Shown piece after piece: positions 34,403 through 45,899 of a stretch of DNA of 64,000 nucleotides. The notes under the pieces were generated by a model. It worked only from the letters and a program-made list of their open reading frames with translations, ran no database searches and was not told the origin of the DNA. The number at the start of each line of letters is the position of its first letter. Position 1 is the stretch's first letter. Made by a program: the position numbers and the translations under genes. The DNA comes from Channallabes apus (lineage: Eukaryota > Chordata > Actinopteri > Siluriformes > Clariidae). Location: contig CM060115.1 of NCBI GenBank assembly GCA_030522415.1, positions 9,397,579 through 9,461,578 on the forward strand, given 5' to 3'.

Positions 34403-35692
34403 TTCCCTTTCAAAGGCTTTTGAAAGAACGCTATGGGAACCATTTTGTGTGCAAACACAGCAAATTTTTTGGCTATATATGACCTCGGTCAGGTGACATC
34501 ATCTGATTAGACACAGCTGCAGGTTATAAATACTAGTGAGTGAGCCGGCGACACACCTCAGATAATTTTGTCTTCACCGACATTGAGAATTCGTGTGTGC
34601 AGCAAGCATAATTAAAACAGAGAGAAAAATAACCCTTAAACTCACCAGATAGAATGGCCGAGTTCAGAGTTAGATGCCCGTGCTTTCTTTCCGAAGGTGA
34701 TACGCACATCCTCTGTTTTGAATGTTTGGGTGAGAGCCACGCTCTCCTTGGACTTAAGTCCAAGTGTGAGCAATGTGATAATCTCCCGATGAAAGTGTTA
34801 CGTCTCGCGTTCTTTAGGGAACCATGAGCTGCGCTGCACTTTTGGGGATCTCAGGTTGATCTGGCTGAGGCACGAGAGACGGAGTCCCTCCTTTCTCTCG
34901 CTCTCTCCCCAGATCGAGAGCAGGATCGGAGCAGGAGAAACTTCACCTACTGTGCCCAGTATGTGCTCTTCAGGCCTATGTCCACTGCACCAGCCAGTGG
35001 CGTAAGTCGGAGCAACTCTTTATATGTTATGGAGGACGCAACCGGAGGGCGGCCGCCACCACACAAACTTTGTCACACTGGGTGAGAGATGCTATTGCCC
35101 TCTCCTATGAGAGTGACAAGAGCAACAAGTGTGTGACGCGGCGGGTTGGTCCTCTCCGCACACATTTGTAAGATTTTATAGTCTGGATGTCCATGCCACT
35201 CCGGGCTCACGAGTCCTCGAGTCAGCTTCCCAGACATAGATCTGAGACTTCCTGGCCTTGTGCACACATGCTACACAACCTGGGGGTCCAGACACTTGTA
35301 GTGCGGTGGTGTTGGTATTCTTGTTCCCATAGCGTTCTCACGCAACATCGAGACAAAGCCTTTGAAAGGGAACGTCTCGGGTTACTTTGCTGTAACCCTG
35401 TTCCCTGAAAAGGCAGGAACAAGATGCTGCGTCCTAATGCCGCACTACCACGTGACCGGACATCCATTCAGACAAATTAATCTGAGGTGTGTCGCCGGCT
35501 CACTAGTATTTATAACCCGCAGCTGCGTCTAATCAGATGACGTCACCTGACCGAGGTTATATATAGCCAAAAAATTTGCTGTGTTTGCACACATGCTTCA
35601 CAACCGGCACACAAAATGGTTCCCATAGCGTTCTCACGCAGCATCCCGCCTTTTCAGGGAACAGGGTTACAGCAAAGTAACCTGAGACGTTC
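34403..35692 (+). mobile_element. DIRS-like composite element with gag start
   Basis: Module B (34403-35372) is bounded by GTTCCCTTTCAAAGGCTT and its inverse; module A (35373-35692) by GTCTCGGGTTACTTTGCTG and its inverse. This is the same pair as at 30682 but in opposite order. Module B holds TATATATGACCTCGG, a CRE-like GGTGACATCATC and TTATAAATA, then a coding start at 34654. No recombinase is visible, so this is a non-autonomous or deleted copy. The assignment to DIRS rests on inverted ends and the gag-like zinc motif. Confidence 0.6.
34654..34827 (+). pseudogene. DIRS-type gag-like N-terminal fragment
   Basis: Frame MAEFRVRCPCFLSEGD followed by THILCFECLGESHALLG and CEQCDNLP. The spaced Cys/His pattern C-x-C...D-x-H-x2-C-x2-CLG-x2-HA...C-x2-C is one I associate with ORF1 of fish DIRS retrotransposons. 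A stop ends it after 57 codons; homologous reading appears to go on in broken form (WGSQ.DLAEARETESLLS near 34855-34905). The copy at 63698 has an early stop in the same place. Confidence 0.55.
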
Positions 35693-35975
35693 TACATGAA
35701 GTGCTCTAAAACTTCCTGGTAGACGGCTTTGCTGACCTTCGACCTGATAAAACACAGTGCCCCAACACCAGCAGAAGGCATGGCTCCATAACTCACCACA
35801 GACTTTACACTGGACCTCAAGCAGTTTGGATTCTGTGCCTCTCCTCTCTTCCTCTAGACTCTGGGACCTTGAGTTCCTAATGAAATGAAAAATTTACTTT
35901 CATTTGTACTTCAATGGGACTTCGGCCCATTGAACAACAGTCCAGTCCTTTTTTTTCTTAGCCCAGGTACTGTAA
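35693..35975 (-). pseudogene. Tc1-like transposase middle fragment
   Basis: On the minus strand, broken frames read TWAKKKKDWTVVQW, YGAMPSAGVGALCFIRSK and VYQEVLEHFM, the region around the first and second catalytic residues of fish Tc1 elements. It is cut at its downstream end by the DIRS-like composite. Confidence 0.75.
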
Positions 35976-36977
35976 GATGCCACTGACGTTGTCTATGGTT
36001 CATGTTTACACTTTCATTATTAATTCTTTAGGACCTGGTATAACATTATTAAATTCCTTAAAGCTCGCTATTGAAACGTTATCATGTTGTAATCATTTAT
36101 GGCTCGATATGGGATCACTACGCTTGAAAAATTGGTACCAACTGCAACAGGAGCCGATGTCAAATCGGCTGTGGTTGCTAGCAAATTTGACTGAATGGAA
36201 TGGGTGCATTACAGTTTTTCTCAATTGCTAATTTTTTTTTCTGAAACCTTGCTCCATTTTCTGAAACCATTAAATGCAAATCCTCATCTTCAAGCACTAT
36301 TTACAAAACCTCAGACTCCTCTTGCAAAAAGAAACTTTCGCCTAATAACAGTTTTACCTGAGTTCAAAATCAAGCACTTCTCTCAAATCAAAAACAAAGT
36401 GATCAAAATGATATACACACAGAAAACACATTGTTCAAACATATAGTTCTCAGGGAGAAGCAAATTTTTTGGGCCATACAATTTGTTCATTGTACAGTAA
36501 ACAGCATACAATGCACTGTACTACAGTATACAATACTAAAAGGGACAAAAATCAAAGGAGTAAACGTGATCAATTTGCTTCTTCTTGTCTTTGGGCTTGG
36601 TCAGGCCAGAGCACTTCATCAACATCACAAGCAATATTGTCCCTCCTGAGGCAACGAGGGAAGAAGCCTCTTGCGTGCCGTATCCAGCCCTGACATGATT
36701 CCTCACCTATATCACCACAAGCTAAATCCATGGCTTGCAGAAGATTTACTCTGGTGTAGGGTTGTCTATTATACACTTTCCAACTCCAAGAGGAGAAAAA
36801 CTCCTCAATCGGATTCAGGAAAGGCGAGTATGGAGGGAGGTACAAGTTCATAAACTGCTCATTGATGTTAAACCATTCCCTTACCGGAGCAGCTCGGTGG
36901 AAACTGACATTGTCCCACACTATCACATAGGTGGGAATGGCATTCTCATTTAGCTCTTGACCCTGATGGCCTTGAAC

Positions 36978-37034
36978 TTATTGTAAGTCGCTCAGGATAA
37001 GAGCATCTGCCAAATGCCTAAATGTAAATGTAAC
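36978..37034 (+). mobile_element. SINE 3' end inserted in transposase exon 3
   Basis: TGTAAGTCGCTCAGGATAAG through AAATGTAAATGTA is the tail of the SINE family at 15495. It splits the transposase between the LFELQ block and the NENAIPTYVIVWDN block. Confidence 0.7.
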
Positions 37035-37279
37035 CTGCAGCTCAAATAAAATATCTCTTAGATTGGCAATAAATCTTAGAAGGCGCTGGGGGTTATATGG
37101 CCCGAGTGTAACATGGTGATGTAGAACACCATGGTTGCTAATAGCAGCACAGATGGTGACATTGCCACCTCGTTGACCAGAGACTTCAACAATGGCCCGC
37201 TGTCCAATGATGTTTCTGCCTCTCCATCTCCTCTTTGTTAGATTGAAGTCTGCTTCGTCGACAAAGATGAAGTCATGGG

Positions 37280-37390
37280 TAGAGATGTTCCGATACCATT
37301 TTTCCCCTCCCGATACCGATTCCGATACTTGGGCTCAGAGTATCGGCCGATACCGAGTACTGATGCGATACCTGGGTGTGCATCTGTACA

Positions 37391-37443
<53 letters not shown>

Positions 37444-38160
37444 CTTTTTTTAAGTAAAATACTACTAGCCCTGTGTAACGGGTTCGGCCCTAAGTGCACA
37501 GGCGACACCATGAAACACGGACACGAGGCGAGGTCTTACAGGAAAAAAGGTAATTTATTTAGAAAAATGGGTAAGGAAAGGGTTAAAGGCTCTCTGCGGC
37601 CTTTTCCACTTCGGTGGCAGGGATGAGAAGGCGGGCTCTACGTGGAAGTGAAGGTGCCGCGGGAGCTCGCGCAGCTCATTCATGCGCTCCTCTCGCGGAG
37701 ATCAAAGGCACCCCCCTTTTTTAAGTCTCTGGGGCGCATCACATCACCCCGCTCTTGTGCCACTGTCCCTCATAAAATCCACCGCGTCGCAAAGTCCAGC
37801 TTCCCAGCAGTCAGACCCCGAGCTATACTCCCCGCTGTGTTTTATAGCGCCGGGATCATTAGCGGCGATAGCTCATGGGCCGTTGCCTGATCCTGCGGCC
37901 CTGCTCCTTCACATACCTAAAGAGGGGGGAGGCCGCCTAACTAGTGAGCGAGGAGCGATATCAATTTGGGCGCACGCCCATCCCAGGCGCACGCCTGTAA
38001 GTAAGCTAAGCTAGCAAAGCTAGCGGGCATAAATAGGCTATGTTTAGGAAAATGGAATCGGATCGGTACGTGGACTCAAATACTCGCAGATTCCGATGCC
38101 AGATTTTTTTGTGGTATCGGTAGCATTTCCGATACCAGTATCGGAATCGGAACAACCCTA
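37280..38160 (+). mobile_element. hAT-type element nested in transposase
   Basis: Ends TAGAGATGTTCCGATACC and ATCGGAACAACCCTA are inverted repeats, flanked by a perfect 8-bp duplication GTCATGGG (37272-37279 and 38161-38168). Removing it rejoins the transposase frame between RPHDF and IFVDEA. The interior contains (TA)n at 37398-37439 and an LTR-like block (37478-37970). Confidence 0.88.
37478..37970 (+). mobile_element. LTR-like repeat inside the hAT-type element
   Basis: Begins about TGTAACGGGTTCGG and matches the inverted 11388-11957 block. Exact ends and duplication are unclear, so solo LTR is only a suggestion. Confidence 0.45.
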
Positions 38161-39062
38161 GTCATGGGGTCTGTCCAAGGATTCCAAGTCAAATTTTGTC
38201 TGTGTAGAAATACAATATACTGCACTTAGAATTTTGCAAGTCATACAGAGACAGTGCTATACTGTAGAACCTACAGTATGCACTTCTGATTCACATACAT
38301 TGTATGTACTGAAGAGTAATGTCATTCACATAGCATGTGTTAGTACCATAGAAAGTCTGGATTACAGTAAATGTTTCTGAATGTACACTTCCTTGCAAAT
38401 ACTAAGCTCGCAGTTCTTTCACCCTTGGTGAGTTGCATTCAAAGGGTACTTTGTATACTTGTTTCATTCGCATCCTGTTAAGATGGAGGACTTGGTCAAT
38501 TGTGGAAATGCTCACACTGTTGATTCCCTGGAATTGTGTGTTGCCTTGTATCACTCATTCCTGGATTTCTCTGAGTCGTATTACATTATCTTGAAGGACC
38601 ATGACCACTATAACGGCCTCTTGCTCTTGAGTGAATAAAGCTGTCCTTCCACCTGCATGTGGCAGCCTCGCAATTTTACAAAAAGTAGAGGTGCAGTAAC
38701 AACAAATATTCATGCAGTACTATACATACAGTGATGAACTTTACAAATGTCTATTGAAACAGTTGCATATAGTGTAGTACACTAAATTTGCAATTACAAA
38801 AATAGAGTAGTATACTGTACCTGTTCTCTTCTCTGAATGTCTTTACTATGGTGGATACAGAAAATTGGCTCAAATTGGGTTGCACTCTTAGTCCTGCTTC
38901 CCTCATTGTCAGTCCATGGACAAAGAACATGGTCTCTGACTGCTGCTCGAATTTCATCAGATATTTCCACTCTTTGTCTTCCTCTTCCTCCTCCTCTTCC
39001 TCTTTCTTGCCACCCTCCTCCTCTTCCTCGCCCTCCTCTTCTTCCTCTTCCTCGCCCTCTTC

Positions 39063-40500
39063 CTGGAGGTGGGGCCCGATGGCGAGCGCCTGGTGGTCGG
39101 GCCTGCACCCATGGGGCCCGGTCGGGCACAGCCCGAAGAGGCAACGTGGGTCCCCCTTCCCATGGGCTCACAACCTGTAGGAGGGGCCAAAGAGGTTGGG
39201 TGCAGTGTGAGCTGGGCGGTGGCCGAAGACAGGGGCCTTGGCGGTCTGATCCTCGGCTGCAGAAGCTGGCTCTAGGGACGTGGAATGTCACCTCTCTGGC
39301 GGGGAAGGAGCCTGAGCTAGTGCGTGAGGTTGAGATGTTCCGGCTAGATATAGTTGGACTCACCTTGACGCACAGCTTGGACTCTGGAACCAGTCTTCTT
39401 GAGAGGGGCTGGACTCTCTTCTACTCTGGAGGTGCCACCCGGGAGAGGCGACGAGCAGGTGTGGGCATACTTATTGCCCCCCGGCTCGGGGCCTGTACAT
39501 TGGGGTTCACCGCAGTGGACGAGAGGGTGGCCTCCCTCTGCCTTCGGGTGGGGGGACGGACCCTTACTGTTGTTTGCGCTTATGCGCCGAACAGCAGTTT
39601 GGAGTACCCGCCCTTTTTGGTGTCTCTGGAGGGGGCGCTAGAGAACGTCCCTCCTGGGGACTCCATCATTCTGTTGGGGGACTTCAATGCTCACGTGGGC
39701 AATGACAGTGAAGGGCGTGATTGGGATGAACGGCTCCCCCGATCTGAACCAGTGCGGTGTTTTGTTATTGGACTTCTCATCACGGGTTGTCCATAACGAA
39801 CACCATGTTCAGGCATAAGGGTGTCCATATGTGCACCTGGCACCAGGACACCCTAGGCCGCAGTTCAATGATCGACTTTGTGGTCGTGTAGTCGGATTTG
39901 CGGCCACATGTCTTGGACACTTGGGTGAAGAGAGGGGCGGAGCTGTCAACCGATCACCACCTGGTGGTGAGTTGGCTTCGTTGGAGGGGTAGGATGCCGG
40001 TCAAGCCTGGTAGACCCAAACGTATTGTGAGGGTCTGCTGGGAACGTCTGGCAGAGTCCCCTGTCAGGAAGAGCTTCAACTCCCACCTCCGGCAAAGCTT
40101 CAACCACGTCCTAGGGGAGGTATGGGACATTGAGTCCGAATGGACTATGTTCCGCGCCTCCATTGTCGAGGCGGCCGACCAGAGCTGTGGCCGTAAGGTG
40201 GTCGGTGCCTGTCTCGGGGGGCAACCCAAGAACCCGTTGGTGGACACCGGCGGTGAGGGATGCCATGAAGCTGAAGAAGGAGTCTTACCGGGCCTTTTTG
40301 GCTGGTGGCACTCCGGAGGCAGCTGATAGGTACCGGCAGGCCAAGCGGAATGCAGCTTCGGTGGTTGCTGAGGCAAAAACCCGGGCGTAGGAGGAGTTTG
40401 GGGAGGCCATGGAGAATGACTTCCAGACGGCTTCGAAGAGATTCTGGTCCATTCTGGTTCATCCGGCGTCTCAGGAGGGGAAAGCAGTCAACACAGTGTA
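39063..40500 (+). pseudogene. Rex3-type (RTE clade) LINE, 5' part
   Basis: Contains the AP endonuclease in broken frames: [50 protein letters not shown] and [12 protein letters not shown], then STDHHLVV near 39940. Frames are interrupted (for example near 39790 and 39890). At 40500 the coding sequence stops at a TA and continues at 48210 in the same frame, so this and 48210-49842 are one element. Confidence 0.88.
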
Positions 40501-41023
40501 CAGTGGGAGCCACGTCAAACAGCCGCCTGGAGCATGACTGCTCCGTGGCAGTTCCATGAAGGGTTAATGCACGGTCCGTGCACGGAATGTGATCCCCCGC
40601 GATGACGCAGTTAACGATGCCCCGCCCCATAAACGCCCCCATGCGCTTTCTAAAAAGATGGTTGCAATGCCGTATAATTCCGCCAGATGGAGCATTGACT
40701 GGCACAGTTAACTGCAGTGTCCAGGAAGCCCAATACCGTATCTTTAATATACAGACAGTTCTTGCATTGTCAACATAGTTTCATAAATAGATGAAAAAAC
40801 AACAACAACAGATCGATTAATAAAACAGATTTGTTAAATCACTCAATACACAACCCATGATGATTATGCTATTTATTATTTAATAATGAATTAATAAAAT
40901 TAGTTAGTGAAATATTTTTTAAGACATCCTGAAATGATCCTTAAAGACACGGTAGCGGCTGTAATTTGTCTATACCGATCATTGTAGGTACGGAATAAAA
41001 ACGCAGGCTACGTACAGTATTTT

Positions 41024-42110
41024 ACATTACGGTGTATTTTACCCCGTTCCATTTAATATACTGATAGATAATATTTTGCTGCAAAGTAAAGCTCAAAATG
41101 TAACGTCTGCTTGGGTTTGTTTTCGTTATATTTTTGATGATGTTTTCGCAGATTTTTTCACTGATAGTCTACAAGTGGCATAAGAAATGCAATTAATGCC
41201 GCATGCAACCTGGAATAAATATCTGCCCATATGGAATCATGCATAATGCTCCCCCGTCAATAGATCTGATGGGGCATTAATCACTTAAACACTTGGAAAC
41301 AATAGTAAAAAAAAAAGTTCCAGAGGGTTAGCGCCTGTTATACTAATGTATTTTTACTGATTTTTTTTTTTTACTGCTTATATTTCGTTGGGTTTTACGC
41401 AATTTCATGTGTGTGTGTGTGTGTGTGTGTATGTGTGTGCGCGCACGAGAGAGAGGATACTCTGACAAGACCAACCTCCGTGTGGCTCCAGTGGCGCAAT
41501 CGGTTAGCGCGTGATACTTATAAAGCGGTCCAGGTGAAGCAATGCAGAGTTCGAGCCTCACCTAAAGCACCCAAAGCTTTTTACTGCATATCGCGCTGTG
41601 TATGTGACAAATCAAATTTGAATTTGAAAGTAAAGCTTAAAATGTAACTTCTGCTTGGGTTTGTTTTCGTTATATTTTTTATGTTTTCGCTGAAAGTCAA
41701 ATTGGCATAACAAATTGATTAATGGCGCATAATATCTGGAACAAATATCTGTCCATACGGATCAGTGTGTCTTTAGTCATTTAACCAGCATAATGTCCCA
41801 CATTAAAGATCTGATGGGGCACAAATCACTTATCACAACGGTGTATAGATGCAGCAGCAGAGACAGATTTAATCCCCATAAACATTCACACTTGAAAACA
41901 AAACTAACAGAAGTAAACAGTTCTAGAGTGTTAGTGCCTGTTATCACAGGACAGGAATCACCTACAGGATACTACTGTATTTTACTGCTCATATTTTTAC
42001 CCTAGTTTCATTTGGTTTTACGCGATTTCATGTATTATTTGTGTGTGTCTGTGTCTGTGTGTGTGTGTGAGTGCGAGAGATAGCGTGAGAGCGCGTGCGC
42101 GAGAGAGGGC
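41024..42110 (+). repeat. Tandemly duplicated module flanking the tRNA
   Basis: Two diverged copies, about 41040-41460 and 41625-42110, share AATGTAACNTCTGCTTGGG, ATCTGATGGGGCA, TTAGNGCCTGTTAT and GGTTTTACGC-ATTTCATGT followed by (GT)n. A third partial copy is at about 60490-60695, outside the TIR unit. Confidence 0.75.
41485..41569 (+). tRNA. tRNA-Ile(UAU)-like gene with intron, probably a pseudogene
   Basis: The 5' half GCTCCAGTGGCGCAATCGG continues as TTAGCGCG and ends in the anticodon region CTTATAA, as in vertebrate intron-containing tRNA-Ile(UAU). An intron of about 20 bases follows. The 3' half has the T-loop TTCGAGCC and CTCACC, but about 8-9 bases of the variable loop/T-stem region are missing and the acceptor 3' strand is TAAAGC where TGGAGC is needed. 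A and B boxes are present. The damage makes a working tRNA unlikely. Confidence 0.75.
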
Positions 42111-42646
42111 TTTCATGCTGATTTATCCAAGGTTACTAAAACCTGGCTTACTACCTATAAAAAATATTTCAATTTAACTCATGGGTCTCAATCACAGATG
42201 ACACGACAAATTATATACTCTGAAACGTTCATTTGAACATTTAGAAATATATACAAAAACATGAATACTAATGTTATCATGGTGTAAATTATTAACATTA
42301 GGTTAGGTCCTGCCCTTAATTAATTCATATTATAATTACTTTTACATAGTATAGTTACTGGACTGACATGACCAAAACTAGCTATTTGATTTAGCCTTTC
42401 TAAAATCAACCCATATATCATTTATAATCAGAAAACATAAAACATATTATGATCTGTTCAACAGCCCATCTGTTTTAATTTAGTTTGTATTTTTTATTAT
42501 TCATAAGACAACCTTTCAGTTTTGTACATATTTTAGTTATAGTGTGTTAAGTCTTACTTTAGGTTAAACGTTTTTGAGAATTTGACCATCCAGCTTAGAT
42601 AAATGTTATGTCATTGATTGATAAAATCTGGATTAAGGATATTATA

Positions 42647-42649
<3 letters not shown>

Positions 42650-42725
<76 letters not shown>
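42650..42725 (+). repeat. (TA)n microsatellite
   Basis: About 38 TA units, with (TG/GT) and A/T-rich flanks. Confidence 0.95.
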
Positions 42726-42729
<4 letters not shown>

Positions 42730-43044
42730 TTTTTTTAGTTTCCCCCTGAGGGATTGCCACCTTATTGTGGTCAGGGGGTTTGCGTGCCTCAACACAATTC
42801 AGCAAATACAATACTGTTACTATACAGTAAGGCCAGGTAAAAACAGTGCTTGAACATGATGCCCCCCTCCCCCCACCCCGTGTTGTCTGGTCTAGAACGG
42901 CCCTGCCTCTGACCGTCTTTTGTCTTGTAAATGAGTATTCTCACTCACCTTCCAATCCCCCCAGCGCACACACTCTGTTTGTACTGTAAACTGTACTGTA
43001 ACTGTTTGCTAGGGCACTTGGTTATACACAGTACTTTAATTTGC

Positions 43045-45893
43045 CATAGAAAATGTTTTGGAGTGTGTAACAATTGAAATTGAAACAAAAAGTACAAAAA
43101 ATATAATGATCAGTTGTGTGTACAGAGCTCCAGGCACATGCATTGATAAATTTACAAAAGAGTTATTTAATATGTTCGACCAATCAATTAAAAATAAGGT
43201 AAACATCATATGTGGTCATCTTAACATTGATTTACTAAATCCACATGGAAGTAAGAGAATTGCTAATTTTATTGATGCACTGTACAGTTATGGTTTGATT
43301 CCAATGATAACAAAACCTAGTAGATTGACAAAAGATACAGCAACATTAATAGATCATATATATACTAATGAATTAAAAGGAAAAAGACTAGGAGGGTTGC
43401 TTATCAATGATATCACAGACCATCTTCCAGTTTTTGTGATTTTCTATGATTTATTGAAAAATCCCCCCCTCAAAAAAAGGACTAATAGTTATAAAATTAT
43501 TCGCAATAGAACACAAGAGGCAATAGATGCTCTTAATGAAGATTTAGTAATACAAAATTGGGATGAAGTTTATGCATATAGCAATCCCAGTAAGGCGTAT
43601 GAAGTGTTCTTGAATATATTAAATGAGCAAATTAATAAACATTGTTCATCTAAGAGGATTATAATAAAGCAAAAGAATGTATATAAACCTTGGATTTCTA
43701 AAGGAATAGAGAAGGCATGTAAAAAGAAAAATGTCCTATTCACGAAATTTCTAACAACAAGATCAAAACAAGCAGAAATTGATTATAAGACTTACAAAAA
43801 TAAATTACAAAATATAATAAGATTCAGTAAGAAGGACTATTACAATAGGTTATTGAATATCCATAAAAACAATGTAAAAGCAACATGGAAGGTACTTAAT
43901 GGTATACTTAAAAATAATACATGCAGTTTTGATTACCCAAATCGTTTTTTGTAAATGATGATAATCAAAGTATAAATAAAGGGGAAGATATTGTCAATGA
44001 ATTTAATAAGTATTTTGTAAATGTTGGATCTAAATTAGCAGAAAAAATTACTAAACATGTATCAGTGAATGAAGTAAAAAACTTATGTAATAAGTATACA
44101 ATGTTTATTCAGGCTGTAGATGAAAAAGAAATACTTCTAACAGTTAATAATTGCAAGAGTAAATATTCCACCGATTGTGATGATCTAGACATGTCATTAT
44201 TAAAAAATATAATTGTGAGTATAGCAAAACCTTTTGCTTACATTTGTAGTCTGTCTTTCTTAACCGGTATCTTTCCTAGTAAAATGAAAATGGCAAAAGT
44301 TATTCCGATCTTTAAAGGAGGAGATCATTATTCCTTCTCTAATTACAGACCAATTGCTCTTCTGCCGCAGTTTTCAAAAATCTTAGAGAAAGTATTTGTG
44401 CAGAGGCTTGACAAATTTATAGAAAAACATAATTTACTGAGTGAATATCAATTCGGATTTAGGACTAAGAGGTCGACTTCAATGGCAGTAATGAAAATGG
44501 TTGAAGATATCTCAACTGCAGTAGAAAACAAGGAATATACATTGGGAGTATTTTTAGACTTAAAGAAAGCATTTGATACAATTGATTATGATTTATTAGT
44601 GAAGAAATTGTTAAATTATGGAATAAGAGGAAAAGCGTTAGACTGGATAAAAAGCTACCTGGAAAGCAGACATCAGTATGTACAAATTAATAATGACAAA
44701 TCTGACTTATTGGAAGTTACATGCGGTGTTCCACAAGGTTCAGTATTGGGCCCTAAATTATTTGTGTTGTATGTTAATGATATTGATAAAGTGCCCAATG
44801 TATTAAAATTTTTATTATTTGCTGATGACACTACTTTATATTTATCAGGTAAAAATTTGAAACAGCTTCTGAACACAGTGGAAAATGAATTGCTGAGGCT
44901 TAAAAGTTGGTTAGATGATAGTAAGCTTTCATTGAATTTGACTAAAACTAAGTTCATAATTTTTAGTAATCAAAAAATTAATCATGATGTGAAAATAAGA
45001 ATTAATAATGAGGAAATAGAAAGAGTCTCCAAAATTAAATTTTTGGGAGTAATAATTGACAACAAACTGAATTGGAAACCACATATTAATTTTATTAAGA
45101 CAAAAATCTCTAAATCAGTTGGAATTCTTAACAGATTAAAGTATGTATTGGATAATAAAACATTACGCATATTGTATTGTACACTCATATTTCCATACAT
45201 CACTTATTGTGTGGAGGTATGGGGGCATACTTATAAAACTTATTTAAACCCAATATCTGTGTTACAAAAAAAAGCAATAAGGATTGTTAATAAGGCCGAT
45301 TATTATGAACACACAAATAAATTGTTTATAAAATCTAAAGTTTTGAAATTTGTGGATCTAGTTGATTTGTATACTGCACAAATAATGTATAAAGCCTATA
45401 ATAATTTACTTCCCAGCTGCATCCAGAGGCTGTTCAAAATTAAAGTCAGCCAGTACTACTGTCTAAGAGGAATGTTCATGTTTAGCAAAATAAGGGCCAG
45501 AACAAATTTAAAGAATAAATGCATTTCCGTTAAAGGGGTTAATTTATGGAATAAATGTGATATGGAATTAAAATTATGTAATTCACTTCATAGATTTAAA
45601 AAAAATGTTTAAAGACAAGGTGTTTAGTGAATATATGACAAAGTAATATATATACTGTATATAGACATGATTATTTTCTTTTCCAAATTTCTCTTCTCTT
45701 CCCAAGTGAAAGAATAATTAATTTTGACATGTTTTGTTTATGTGCACAAGTGACAATATTTGTTGACAATATTTTGTGCAATTTACTGTAAAGTGTCGCT
45801 CATCATTTGTTGATGTACAAAGGGTAGGCATAATAAGCAAGGCTTCAGCCTACACCTTTTTTCAGTGTTGAACTGAAATAAACTATCTATCTA
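43045..45893 (+). pseudogene. CR1/Jockey-group LINE, one frameshift from open
   Basis: 5'-truncated within the endonuclease (43058: CVYRAPGTCIDKF, then LIDHIYTNELK and ITDHLPVFV). A single-base slip in a T6 run near 43944 separates it from the RT frame 44065-45612, whose homology extends upstream to about 43945. RT motifs: [54 protein letters not shown] and catalytic FADDTTLY, then LSLNLTKTKF. The 3' end is AATAAACTATCTATCT at about 45880-45893. The clade within the CR1/Jockey group is not certain. High A/T content sets it apart from its GC-richer LINE host. Confidence 0.85.
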
Positions 45894-45899
45894 ATGTAT

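Larger units (their letters stand above)
36213..39062 (-). mobile_element. IS630/Tc1/mariner-type DD35E transposon, minus strand
   Basis: The downstream terminus is TTA then CAGTTTTTCTCAATTGC at 36210-36228, matching the terminus at 61706. Three coding segments separated by intron-like gaps encode one transposase. The element is interrupted by a hAT-type insert (37280-38160) and a SINE tail (36978-37034), and its upstream end is lost where the Rex3 LINE begins at 39063. Confidence 0.8.
36570..39062 (-). pseudogene. DD35E transposase gene with introns, disrupted
   Basis: Exon 1 (about 39062-38821) has an [12 protein letters not shown] arginine/glycine tract and a helix-turn-helix region ([18 protein letters not shown] in another frame), ending CAG before GTACAG. 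Exon 2 (about 38666-38410) contains FTQEQEAVIVVMVL and ISTIDQVLHLNRMRMKQVY with one stop. Exon 3 begins at 38199 after CTACACAG and carries FVDEADFNL (first Asp), VWDNVSFH (second Asp) and LPPYSPFLNPIEEFF (Glu), a D-35-E spacing. Domain type is DDE_3-like endonuclease. Two later insertions and a stop make it non-functional. DD35E spacing matches the group described as Traveler, but I assign only the superfamily. Confidence 0.8.

Noticed and set aside
38794..39363. 189-codon minus-strand frame rich in Arg/Gly
   Set aside because: It joins the transposase exon 1 tract to antisense Rex3 sequence; a chimera of two elements and not one protein.
38837..39796. 319-codon plus-strand frame as a single gene
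   Set aside because: Its first 75 codons are antisense to the transposase tract; only the part after 39063 is LINE endonuclease.
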